The translations under genes were made by a program, and so were the position numbers. Of a stretch of DNA of 13,226 bases, positions 6,594 through 13,226 are shown one piece after another. The stretch is from Lachnospiraceae bacterium. GTDB taxonomy: Bacteria > Bacillota > Clostridia > Lachnospirales > Anaerotignaceae. The notes beneath the pieces were generated by a model. That model was given only the letters and a program-made list of their open reading frames with translations, was not told the DNA's origin and did not search any database. Numbering within the stretch: the first letter of the stretch is position 1; every line of letters begins with the position of its first letter. Where the stretch lies: positions 1 through 13,226 of the forward strand of contig JAQVIB010000027.1 of the NCBI GenBank assembly GCA_028695945.1. Reading direction: 5' to 3'.

Positions 6594-8765
6594 ATGGCAG
6601 AGAAAAAGACAATTTTAGTGGTTGAAGAAAATGCAACTAACAGAAAAATACTCTGCAGAATTTTGAACGATGAATATGAAGTGCTAGGTGCAGAAAGTGA
6701 AGGTCAGGCTTTTGATATATTAAATGAGAAGAAAAAAAATATTTCTTTAGTTCTGTTTGACATTGTTTTATTGGTTATTGATGGCTACTCTTTTTTGAAA
6801 AAATGCAAAAGTGAAGGAGAATTGCAAACAATTCCTGTTGTTGTTATTGCACAAAATAATAGTGACATTGATGTCGTTAAAGCACTTTCATTTGGAGCGG
6901 TTGATTTTTTTACAAAACCTTATAAACCAAAGATTATTAAATACCGCGTTGACCAAATTATTAATATGAGAGACTCAACGAGATTATTTAATAATATCGA
7001 AAGAGATATGTTAACAGGCCTATATACAAAGGAAGTATTTCATTCAAGGGCCAGAGACCTATTGGAAAAAAAACCATATAAACAGTATGACGTTGTTTGT
7101 ATGGATATAGAAAATTTTAAATTGGTAAATGATACGTATGGAGAGCTAGAAGGTGATCGATTATTATGTTTTGTTGCAGACTCGTTTAAAAAAATCATTC
7201 TTTCTAAAGGTGGATACGCAGGTCGTCTTGGCGGTGATGTTTTTGTTGGAATACTTCCTTGTTTTGGTCAAAACTATGAAGTTGAGATGGTGAATGTAGT
7301 AAACGAAGCGTTATCATCTTATCCGCTTAGTATGAAAATTGTAGTTAAGTTTGGAATTTATCAACCAAGTGGATTAAAATTAACAATACGTGCTATGTGT
7401 GATAGAGCTAAGTTTGCTGTTGAGTCTATAAAAGGTAAATATGATGTATTATATTCCTTCTATAACGAGGAGATAGGAAGCAGGCTTCAAGAGGAACAGA
7501 AGATTACTTCTGAAATGAAGCTAGCACTTGAAATGAAGCAGTTTCAAGTTTATTTCCAGCCAAAATACAATTTACATAACGATAAAATTGCGGGTGCAGA
7601 AGCATTGGTTCGGTGGGTTCATCCTCAAAAAGGGGTTATGCAACCTACAAGTTTTATACCTCTATTCGAAAAAAATGGATTTATTACTGATTTGGATAGA
7701 TATGTATGGGACAATACCTGTAAAAAAATCCGTGATTGGAGAGATAAGGGGTATAAAACAGTTCCAATATCGGTAAATGTTTCAAGAACTGATATATATA
7801 ATCCTGTACTGGCAGACATATTAATGGAAACTGTTTCTAAGCATGGTTTAACACCTGAAGAGTTGCATTTGGAAATAACTGAAACATCTTATACTGAAAA
7901 TCCAAAACAAATTATTAATGCTGTAGAAAATTTAAAAAGTCTTGGCTTTGTAATTGAAATGGATGATTTTGGATCAGGATACTCATCACTGAATATGCTT
8001 AATGAACTTCCAATTGACATTCTTAAGCTTGATATGAAGTTTATCCAAAATGATTCCCATGAAAGAAATAATAAAAATATACTAAGCTTTATTATTAGTC
8101 TTGCAAAATGGTTGGATTTGCTTGTTGTAGCAGAGGGCGTAGAGACATATGAGCAGGTTCAGCGGTTAAGAAATATGGACTGCACTTATGTTCAGGGATA
8201 TTATTACGCGAAACCTATGGCAAGTGAGGATTTTGAAGAACTATTAAAAAGTTCGCAAGTGGATGATGAGGAAGTTTCTACAAAGGTATATTTTGATACG
8301 GGAAGGATAGAGGTAAACATTGCTAAAGGTGAAAAGAAAACAATGCTAATTGTTGATGATGTTGAAATTAACAGGGCTGTTTTGGTTGAAACATTTAAGG
8401 AGAAGTATACAGTGGTTGAAGCCGATAATGGTGCTGTAGCACTTGAATATCTAAATGAGCACTTCGAGGAAATTGAAATTGTTCTTTTGGACTTGATTAT
8501 GCCTGTGGTCGATGGGTTTCAGGTATTATGTGAAATGAGAAAGAATGAAAACACACATAATATTCCTGTTATTGTTACTTCACAAGCAGGTGAAAATAGT
8601 GAATCAAAATCTTTGGCGTTTGGTGCTTCAGATTTTATAGCAAAACCGTATGACAGAAGTATTTGTATTCGCCGTGTTGAAAATGTAGTTGCAAAAGCAA
8701 AGCTAAGTTTACAGGAACAAAAATTAAGACCTATTTTAAATAGTTTGTTGGAAATATTTGATTAG
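6594..8765 (+). CDS. REC-GGDEF-EAL-REC protein, predicted c-di-GMP phosphodiesterase
   Basis: A 723-residue soluble signalling protein with no membrane segment. REC1 is at about 5-125, GGDEF at 133-290, EAL at 300-550 and REC2 at 582-700. REC1 keeps Asp56 and Lys108 but has Glu11-Glu12 in place of the usual acidic Asp pair and Ile85 in place of the conserved Thr/Ser. The GGDEF signature reads GGDVF (213-217) and no RxxD inhibitory site precedes it, so cyclase activity is probably lost. The EAL domain looks complete: EALVRW (Glu336), Asn395, Glu427, Asp457-Asp458, Lys478, Glu514 and Gln534. REC2 has Asp588-Asp589, Asp633, Thr662 and Lys684, so it should accept phosphate. The likely role is hydrolysis of c-di-GMP to pGpG, gated by phosphorylation of REC2. 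No kinase is adjacent. The ribosome binding site is GGAGG shortly before the ATG. Confidence 0.9.
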   Translation: MAEKKTILVVEENATNRKILCRILNDEYEVLGAESEGQAFDILNEKKKNISLVLFDIVLLVIDGYSFLKKCKSEGELQTIPVVVIAQNNSDIDVVKALSFGAVDFFTKPYKPKIIKYRVDQIINMRDSTRLFNNIERDMLTGLYTKEVFHSRARDLLEKKPYKQYDVVCMDIENFKLVNDTYGELEGDRLLCFVADSFKKIILSKGGYAGRLGGDVFVGILPCFGQNYEVEMVNVVNEALSSYPLSMKIVVKFGIYQPSGLKLTIRAMCDRAKFAVESIKGKYDVLYSFYNEEIGSRLQEEQKITSEMKLALEMKQFQVYFQPKYNLHNDKIAGAEALVRWVHPQKGVMQPTSFIPLFEKNGFITDLDRYVWDNTCKKIRDWRDKGYKTVPISVNVSRTDIYNPVLADILMETVSKHGLTPEELHLEITETSYTENPKQIINAVENLKSLGFVIEMDDFGSGYSSLNMLNELPIDILKLDMKFIQNDSHERNNKNILSFIISLAKWLDLLVVAEGVETYEQVQRLRNMDCTYVQGYYYAKPMASEDFEELLKSSQVDDEEVSTKVYFDTGRIEVNIAKGEKKTMLIVDDVEINRAVLVETFKEKYTVVEADNGAVALEYLNEHFEEIEIVLLDLIMPVVDGFQVLCEMRKNENTHNIPVIVTSQAGENSESKSLAFGASDFIAKPYDRSICIRRVENVVAKAKLSLQEQKLRPILNSLLEIFD

Positions 8766-8808
8766 TATGAATAAATATTACACAATCTATTTTGAAAAGT
8801 ATAGAAAA

Positions 8809-8838
8809 TACTATATGTGTACTATCAAGTGATACTGT
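8809..8838. promoter_or_regulatory. Repeated TACTAT/TACTGT motifs and dyad upstream of sod
   Basis: TACTAT occurs at 8809-8814 and 8820-8825, and TACTGT at 8833-8838. A perfect dyad TATCA-AG-TGATA spans 8823-8834, and AGTAT/ATACT arms lie just upstream. This suggests a regulator site in the 117-base gap before the dismutase gene. No convincing -35/-10 pair was found there, so sod may also be read from the upstream gene, with no terminator in between. Confidence 0.3.
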
Positions 8839-8882
8839 ATTAGCATAAAGTATAAATAAATTGAAATAAAGAGGTTTAAACT

Positions 8883-9500
8883 ATGAAAAAGTATTATCCA
8901 TTTGAAAATCCTCCTTTGCCATATGCATATGATGCGTTGGAGCCGTATATTGACACCAAGACCATGAAACTGCATCATGATAAGCACTTACAGACCTATG
9001 TAGATAACCTAAATAAAACATTAGAAAATTCTCGTTTCCAGAACATGTCATTAGAACAATTGATTTATAATGCAGATAGGTTACCAGACGATATAAGTGT
9101 TCCTATTAGAAACAATGCAGGTGGCGTATACAACCATTGGTTCTACTTCGAAGGTATGGCAAATTCCCAATTAAAGTTACCAGTTGGAAATTTATTACAA
9201 GCCATAAATAATGAGTTTGGCAGCTTTGAAAAATTTAAAGATGAATTTAGTAAGGCAGCAACGTCGGTCTTTGGTTCTGGTTATGCATGGCTTGTAAAAG
9301 ACAATGGGAAACTAAAAATAATTACTACACCGAACCAAAATAGTCCCATAGAGTTAGGAATGTGTCCGATTTTGACTGTTGACGTTTGGGAACATGCTTA
9401 TTACTTGAAAAACTATAATTTAAGAAAAGAATATATTGATAATTGGTTTAATGTTGTGAATTGGGAAAGGGCAGAAAATAATTATAATAAATGTAAATAA
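8883..9500 (+). CDS. sodA: Superoxide dismutase, Mn/Fe family (Mn-type)
   Basis: Cytoplasmic Fe/Mn superoxide dismutase converting superoxide to oxygen and hydrogen peroxide. It has 205 residues, the normal size, with no signal peptide. The metal ligands are His31 (first of HHDKH), His85 (YNHWFY), Asp167 and His171 (DVWEHAYY). The gateway tyrosine is Tyr39. The features NNAGG (77-81) and Gln152 in PNQNSPI are those of Mn enzymes, which carry the second-sphere glutamine in this C-terminal position; mixed metal use is possible. His85 is followed by WFYF rather than the common SLFW. GAGG at 8871-8874 lies eight bases before the ATG. In an anaerobe the likely role is defence against transient oxygen. 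It ends in a strong terminator. Confidence 0.93.
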   Translation: MKKYYPFENPPLPYAYDALEPYIDTKTMKLHHDKHLQTYVDNLNKTLENSRFQNMSLEQLIYNADRLPDDISVPIRNNAGGVYNHWFYFEGMANSQLKLPVGNLLQAINNEFGSFEKFKDEFSKAATSVFGSGYAWLVKDNGKLKIITTPNQNSPIELGMCPILTVDVWEHAYYLKNYNLRKEYIDNWFNVVNWERAENNYNKCK

Positions 9501-9529
9501 TGAAAAGTTTATAGAAAATAAATAATAGC

Positions 9530-9569
9530 AAAAAATCACTAACTGTGAAATGAAGTTAGTGATTTTTTT
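9530..9569. terminator. Bidirectional terminator between sod and the secreted-protein gene
   Basis: The arms ATCACTAACT and AGTTAGTGAT are perfect, extended by five A-T pairs (9530-9544 with 9554-9568) around a nine-base loop. There are seven T on the right and an A-run on the left, so it works for both convergent genes. It is 29 bases past the sod stop and 14 bases past the end of the - strand gene. Confidence 0.85.
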
Positions 9570-9583
9570 ATTAGAATGGTATC

Positions 9584-10099
9584 TTACTTTGCAGTGTAAC
9601 AAGAACCTTTTTGTAAGCCTTTTCCGCCTGTTCCTAAACGGCTATTGCCCATATTTTTCCCTTTTCCCGAGCTACCATTAGCACAATTAGTACCGTCACA
9701 TGCACCGTTTGAACCAAATTTTGCACCTGTATTTTTACCTATTGCTTGTGACTGTGTGCCATCGCAGGTTGCTTGGTTTTCTTCAATTGCCTTAATAATT
9801 TTGTCTGCATTTTCTTGAGTGATTGTGCCATCTGCAACCTGTGCATAAAGGCTTTCTTTTTTTGCTTCTAAACTAGCAGTTTTAAACTCATCAAGCTTTC
9901 CAGCTTCAGCTGCCATAGAACCGTATGTTTTGCCTGTTTCAGCTTTTTGTTCAACAATGCTTTCAACGGTACTGCCTGTTATTTCTGCAAGCACATCTGC
10001 TGGAGTAGTATAGGCAGTTGTTGCAAATGCAGTAACGGATGTTGCTAAAATTACAAGTGATGCTGTGGTAATTGCAATAATGTTTTTCTTTAATTTCAT
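9584..10099 (-). CDS. Secreted DUF2680-like protein with Cys/Gly-rich tail
   Basis: A 171-residue exported protein of unknown function. Residues 1-26 form a signal peptide (basic MKLKK, a hydrophobic core, and AFA before the probable cut after Ala26). Residues 31-110 are helical and resemble DUF2680/YckD-like proteins, with a TYGSMAAEAGKLDEFK stretch and an ADGTITQENADKI motif typical of that group. The tail (111-171) is rich in Gly, Ser, Asn and Lys and holds four cysteines (C112, C134, C139, C167), with CDGT occurring twice (112-115, 134-137). GGAG at 10109-10112 precedes the start codon by nine bases. It is divergent from a two-component system, which suggests control by, or a signalling link to, that pair. 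The family assignment is from recognised sequence pattern; function is unknown. Confidence 0.75.
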   Translation of the reverse strand: MKLKKNIIAITTASLVILATSVTAFATTAYTTPADVLAEITGSTVESIVEQKAETGKTYGSMAAEAGKLDEFKTASLEAKKESLYAQVADGTITQENADKIIKAIEENQATCDGTQSQAIGKNTGAKFGSNGACDGTNCANGSSGKGKNMGNSRLGTGGKGLQKGSCYTAK

Positions 10100-10135
10100 A
10101 AAAATCGTCTCCTTTTTGGTTTTAAATTGTTTTAC

Positions 10136-10160
10136 TGTAACTGTAGTTTAACTTGTAACT
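10136..10160. promoter_or_regulatory. Direct repeats upstream of the secreted-protein gene
   Basis: TNTAACT occurs at 10136-10142, 10147-10153 and 10154-10160. The first two are 11 bases apart, the spacing used by many OmpR/PhoB-family regulators on direct repeats, and ACTGTA is repeated head to tail at 10134-10145. A weak - strand promoter (TTGCCA from 10162-10167, TACAGT from 10140-10145, 16-base spacer) overlaps them. It is a candidate operator for the adjacent response regulator. Confidence 0.35.
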
Positions 10161-10185
10161 ATGGCAAAATTATGTTTTTTAGCCT

Positions 10186-10226
10186 ATTTTTTTGTGTTAA
10201 AATGATAGTAAATAACACAGAAAAAA
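10186..10226. repeat. Inverted repeat in the divergent promoter region
   Basis: TGTGTTA (10193-10199) and TAACACA (10213-10219) are perfect inverted arms around 13 bases. Beyond one mismatch they are extended by T-runs and A-runs (10186-10191, 10221-10226). It lies between the divergent genes, about 50 bases before the response regulator start. It may be a regulator site or a cruciform-prone element. No clear -35/-10 for the + strand genes was found beside it. Confidence 0.4.
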
Positions 10227-10272
10227 CATTTTAAGAATATAGAATAAATTAAATAATAATGGAGGTACGGAT

Positions 10273-10974
10273 ATGCCAAATATTCTGATTGCGGATGACA
10301 ATAGACAGATAGTTTCTATTTTAAGGGAATATGCTCAAAAAGAAGGGTATACTGTTTTTGTTGCAAACGATGGTGAACAAGCTTTGCAGGTATTTGAAAA
10401 AAATAAATTTAGCATTGTGCTTTTAGATGTTATGATGCCTAAAAAAGATGGGTTTGAGGTGTGCAGAGAAATAAGACGAAGTTCTAATACTCCAGTTATT
10501 ATGGTTACTGCAAGGGGTGAAGATTTTGAACGCATTATGGGCTTAGACATAGGTGCAGATGATTACATTGTAAAGCCTTTTTCACCTGGTGAGGTTATGG
10601 CAAGAGTACGAGCAATTTTACGTCGCATTGAACGCACAAATGAGAATGCAGAAAAACAGAAGAAACTGGTATATGATAATTTGACTATTTCTTTGGATAA
10701 CTTTGTAGCTACAATTGATGGTGAGGTTTTGCCATTAACCAAGAAAGAAATTGAATTGCTGTGGGTTATGGCTAGCAATAAAGGAATGGTTTTCACCAGA
10801 GAACACCTTTTGGATACGGTTTGGGGTTTTGATTATTTTGGGGATAACCGTACTGTAGATTCCCATATAAAGCGGTTACGTGCAAAAATAGATAAATATG
10901 AACATCCACGATGGAATTTAACAACCATATGGGGTATGGGTTACAAATTTGAGGTGCTTGCAGATGAAGCTTAA
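10273..10974 (+). CDS. OmpR/PhoB-family response regulator
   Basis: Two-component transcription factor of 233 residues. The N-terminal receiver domain (1-118) has Asp8-Asp9, the phospho-acceptor Asp52 in VLLDVMMPKKDG, Thr79 in MVTARG and Lys101 in VKPFSPGE, so it should be activated by phosphorylation. The C-terminal winged helix (about 132-228) carries the recognition-helix region NRTVDSHIKRLRAKI and the wing IWGMGYKFE. GGAGG at 10261-10265 stands seven bases before the ATG. Its 3' end overlaps the sensor kinase gene by 11 bases, indicating translational coupling as a cognate pair. Likely targets include the divergent secreted-protein gene and its own operon, judged from repeats in the shared control region. 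The stimulus is unknown. Confidence 0.95.
   Translation: MPNILIADDNRQIVSILREYAQKEGYTVFVANDGEQALQVFEKNKFSIVLLDVMMPKKDGFEVCREIRRSSNTPVIMVTARGEDFERIMGLDIGADDYIVKPFSPGEVMARVRAILRRIERTNENAEKQKKLVYDNLTISLDNFVATIDGEVLPLTKKEIELLWVMASNKGMVFTREHLLDTVWGFDYFGDNRTVDSHIKRLRAKIDKYEHPRWNLTTIWGMGYKFEVLADEA
10951..10954 (+). promoter_or_regulatory. Ribosome binding site deciding the kinase start
   Basis: GAGG inside the end of the response regulator gene lies nine bases before the ATG at 10964. It favours that start over the in-frame TTG at 10949, which this site would not serve. Confidence 0.6.
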
Positions 10975-12412
10975 TATTACAAAGCGTCTGGTTTTATATT
11001 TTGCATCCATATTATTGTTATTTGCAGTTATTGTTGGAACGCTTTTTTCTAGTATGTTTTATCGCCAATCTGTACAAATACACAAAGACGATTTAGCCAA
11101 GCGTGCAACTACCATTGCAAATACATTAGCGGATTACATGCAGACAAAGAAAGAAGCAAATGGGTATGGTCAGGGAGGCGGCTATGGTGCATATTTAAAA
11201 CTTATAGATGATATTGCCATGAGCGAGGTTTGGATTGTAGACCAAAAAGCAGAAACTGTTGATGTTGGAACTGGAAAGAATAAAGTTTCCTATACGGAAT
11301 TGCCTGAGGAAGAACTGACACTTGTTGCAGAGGTATTTAATGGAAAGGTTGCTTTTAATGATGGACCAAGCAATCTTGTTGAAGACCCATGGGTTTCTGT
11401 AGGGGCACCGGTTTATAATTCCAACAGGAATGTTACGGCAGCAGTAATACTTCGTACGCATTTATCGGACATTGACTCATCTGTCAAATGTGGATATCAT
11501 ATTTTATGTGTAAGTATTTTAATTGCTTTATTTATGGGAATTATTGTAGCAGTGGTTATCTCAAGAAATTTTACAAAACCACTAAAAAATATGCAGAAAA
11601 CTACACAGCAATTAATTAATGGAGTTTATACAGCAGAAACAGGAGTTGTGCAAAATGATGAGATTGGTTTTCTTGCTGGAAATATTGATATATTAGCTCA
11701 CAGATTACAATTGGCAAAGGAAGAAAGTGAATCATTGGAGCAGATGAGAAAAGATTACATTTCAAATATTTCTCATGAACTTAGAACACCTGTTACAGTG
11801 ATTCGTGGCTCATTAGAGGCCCTTTGTGATGGTATAATTTCACATCCTGAGAAGGTGAAAGAATACCATGAAGAAATGTTGTTGGAGAGTATTCATTTAG
11901 AGAGAATGGTAAATGATTTATTAGAGCTTTCTCGTCTTCAAAATACGGATTATGCTATTGAAAAAACATCTGTAAATCTTTTGGATGTACTTTCCGATGC
12001 AGTGCGTTCTGCAAGGCACATTGCGATACAAAAGCAAATTGAAATAAGCTACGTTAATAATGGAGTTGTGCGTATTATAGAGGGTGACAATGGTCGATTA
12101 AGGCAGATGTTTTTAACTGTTTTAGATAATGCCATTAAGTTTTCAGATTATGGGCAGAAAATTGAAGTTGAGGCAAGGCAAGTTGACCGAGAAATTGTAA
12201 TAACTGTATGCGATTATGGTGTTGGGATATCTACTAAGGATTTACCATTTATTTTCGATAGATTTTACAAATGCAGTGATGAAAAAAATCTTGCGGGGAC
12301 GGGACTTGGTCTTGCTATTGCCAAGGAAATTTCTAAAAGGCACGCAATTGAAATTTCGGCTACAAGTATTTTGGATGAAAAAACTGTTTTTACTTTTAAG
12401 TGCACAATGTAA
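10964..12412 (+). CDS. Sensor histidine kinase
   Basis: Membrane-bound sensor kinase, 482 residues from the ATG at 10964. The first membrane helix is at about 7-33 and the second at about 178-200. They enclose an extracytoplasmic sensor domain of about 144 residues that contains a Gly/Tyr stretch (NGYGQGGGYGAY, 67-77) and the pattern VWIVDQ, as in PAS-like sensors. A HAMP domain (201-255) is followed by the HisKA domain with phospho-acceptor His271 in NISHELRTP. The ATPase domain has the N box (Asp388-Asn389, LDNAIKFS), the G1 box DYGVG (417-421) and the G2 box GTGLGL (445-450). All catalytic boxes are intact. It is translationally coupled to the response regulator and no terminator was clear after it. 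It probably senses an envelope signal and may be related to the divergent exported protein. Confidence 0.95.
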   Translation: MKLNITKRLVLYFASILLLFAVIVGTLFSSMFYRQSVQIHKDDLAKRATTIANTLADYMQTKKEANGYGQGGGYGAYLKLIDDIAMSEVWIVDQKAETVDVGTGKNKVSYTELPEEELTLVAEVFNGKVAFNDGPSNLVEDPWVSVGAPVYNSNRNVTAAVILRTHLSDIDSSVKCGYHILCVSILIALFMGIIVAVVISRNFTKPLKNMQKTTQQLINGVYTAETGVVQNDEIGFLAGNIDILAHRLQLAKEESESLEQMRKDYISNISHELRTPVTVIRGSLEALCDGIISHPEKVKEYHEEMLLESIHLERMVNDLLELSRLQNTDYAIEKTSVNLLDVLSDAVRSARHIAIQKQIEISYVNNGVVRIIEGDNGRLRQMFLTVLDNAIKFSDYGQKIEVEARQVDREIVITVCDYGVGISTKDLPFIFDRFYKCSDEKNLAGTGLGLAIAKEISKRHAIEISATSILDEKTVFTFKCTM

Positions 12413-12474
12413 TTTTTTTCGCACGTATGAATTGGATTTTAATAGACCATTTTTTAATCTTCCGTGGCAAAGTA

Positions 12475-12503
12475 TTGTATAAACGTGGTTTTTGGTGTAG
12501 AAT
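12475..12503 (+). promoter_or_regulatory. Promoter of def-fmt
   Basis: TTGTAT (12475-12480), a 17-base spacer and TAGAAT (12498-12503) form a good sigma-A promoter. The start near 12510 gives a leader of about 30 bases ending in AGAGGAGG before def. It separates def-fmt from the sensor kinase gene. Confidence 0.55.
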
Positions 12504-12540
12504 AAAAACATTGACTATTTAGTGATAAGAGGAGGACAAA

Positions 12541-12996
12541 ATGGCTAAAAGGAATATTAGATTAAGTACAGAAGAAATTTTAAGAAAAACATGTAAGGAA
12601 GTTAAGGAGATTACGCCTAACGTAATTGCCCTTCTTGATGATATGGCAGAAACAATGTACGATGCTAATGGTGTTGGACTTGCTGCACCACAGGTAGGAG
12701 TACTTAAAAGAGTAGTTATTATTGATGTAGGTGATGGTCTTGTAGAACTTATAAACCCTGTAATTGTTGAAACAAAGGGTTCAGTTATAGACTATGAAGG
12801 ATGTTTAAGTATTCCTGGGATGAGTGCACTTGTAGATAGACCTGAATATGCAAAGGCAAGGGCTATAAATCGAAATGGGCAGGAAATATTTGTTGAGGGT
12901 AAAGATCTTATGGCACGTGCAATTTGCCATGAAATTGACCATCTTGATGGAGTTCTTTATATTGACAAAGCTATTCCAGAGGAAGATGAAGAATAA
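12541..12996 (+). CDS. def: Peptide deformylase
   Basis: Metalloenzyme that removes the formyl group from the N-terminal methionine of new proteins. It has 151 residues, the shorter clostridial form. All three family motifs are present: GVGLAAPQVG (44-53), EGCLSIPG (86-93, metal ligand Cys88) and HEIDHLDG (130-137, ligands His130 and His134, catalytic Glu131). The N-terminus has STEEILRKTCKEV where many family members have GDPVLR, a mild variation. AGAGGAGG at 12528-12535 sits five bases before the ATG. fmt follows after 12 bases, the common bacterial pairing of the deformylating and formylating enzymes. Confidence 0.98.
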   Translation: MAKRNIRLSTEEILRKTCKEVKEITPNVIALLDDMAETMYDANGVGLAAPQVGVLKRVVIIDVGDGLVELINPVIVETKGSVIDYEGCLSIPGMSALVDRPEYAKARAINRNGQEIFVEGKDLMARAICHEIDHLDGVLYIDKAIPEEDEE

Positions 12997-13008
12997 GAGG
13001 TGGGTTTT

Positions 13009-13226
13009 ATGAAGATAGTATTTATGGGTACGCCGCTTTTTGCAGTAAGCTCGCTTGAAATGCTAATTGAAAAACATCAGGTTGTTGCAGTTGTTACCCA
13101 GCCAGATAGACCAAAGGGAAGAGGCAAAAAAATGGTTTTTCCTGTAGTTAAGGAAAAAGCGTTGGAGCACAGTATTCCAGTTCTTCAGCCTGAAAGTGCA
13201 AAAAATCCAGAATTTATTTTAGAGTT
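13009..13226 (+). CDS. fmt: Methionyl-tRNA formyltransferase, N-terminal part, 3' truncated by window
   Basis: Transfers a formyl group from 10-formyl-tetrahydrofolate to initiator methionyl-tRNA. The visible 72 codons read MKIVFMGTPLFAVSSLEML and, further on, VVTQPDRPKGRGKK, the conserved start of the formyltransferase domain; the frame is still open at the window edge. A GAGGTGG site (12998-13004) precedes the ATG. It begins 12 bases after the def stop and is certainly in the same transcription unit. The MGTPLFAV motif has Leu where Asp or Glu is usual. The folate-binding and tRNA-binding domains lie outside the window. Confidence 0.95.
   Translation, partial: MKIVFMGTPLFAVSSLEMLIEKHQVVAVVTQPDRPKGRGKKMVFPVVKEKALEHSIPVLQPESAKNPEFILE

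Noticed and set aside
12413..12474. Terminator after the sensor kinase gene
   Set aside because: There are T-runs at 12414-12419 and near 12452, but the only stem nearby is too short to support a call.
12216..12511. Overlapping open frames on both strands at the end of the kinase gene
   Set aside because: They overlap intact G1/G2 boxes of the kinase in other frames and have no ribosome binding site or recognisable domain.
1..13226. CRISPR array, insertion sequence, phage genes, tRNA or rRNA
   Set aside because: No regularly spaced repeats, transposase or integrase motifs, or tRNA/rRNA signatures were recognised on either strand by eye; a tRNAscan/Infernal run would settle the RNA genes.

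Overview
The window is a stretch of low-GC Gram-positive chromosome, most likely from an anaerobic clostridium (Clostridia, possibly Lachnospirales-like). Four things point there: AT-rich intergenic DNA, strong GGAGG-type ribosome binding sites, clostridial-type butyrate-pathway enzymes (hbd, crt, thl), and the gene families present. This placement is inferred from gene content, not from a database match. All genes read on the + strand except one secreted-protein gene at 9584-10099.

Layout. (1) 1-874: the 3' end of topA (DNA topoisomerase I with three zinc ribbons), closed by an intrinsic terminator. (2) 1132-4177: a compact hbd-crt-thl operon behind a near-consensus promoter. These three enzymes interconvert acetyl-CoA and crotonyl-CoA; the butyryl-CoA dehydrogenase/etfAB genes often found beside them are absent here. 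(3) 4214-6266: rpsB and tsf. rpsB has its own extended -10 promoter and a foldable leader, a terminator-like hairpin lies between the two genes, and another terminator follows tsf. (4) 6283-8765: a 428-bp intergenic region with inverted repeats and a candidate promoter, then a 723-residue REC-GGDEF-EAL-REC protein. Its first REC and its GGDEF motif are degenerate, while the EAL phosphodiesterase site and the second REC look intact. (5) 8883-9569: a Mn-type superoxide dismutase gene and a bidirectional terminator. (6) 9584-12412: a secreted DUF2680-like protein on the - strand, divergent from an OmpR-family response regulator and its overlapping sensor kinase. The divergent region carries direct repeats and a long inverted repeat. 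(7) 12475-13226: def (peptide deformylase) and the start of fmt (methionyl-tRNA formyltransferase), which runs off the window.

How the genes work together. topA, rpsB, tsf, def and fmt are housekeeping genes. Around them are three accessory blocks: carbon/redox metabolism (hbd-crt-thl), cyclic-di-GMP turnover (the EAL protein), and envelope or stress sensing (the two-component system and its divergent secreted partner). The neighbourhoods differ from common clostridial order, in which codY often lies between topA and rpsB and pyrH-frr follows tsf. Neither is seen here.

No tRNA, rRNA, CRISPR array, insertion sequence or phage gene was recognised. The best candidates for something under-described are the four-domain c-di-GMP protein and the divergent secreted-protein/two-component locus with its repeat-rich control region.
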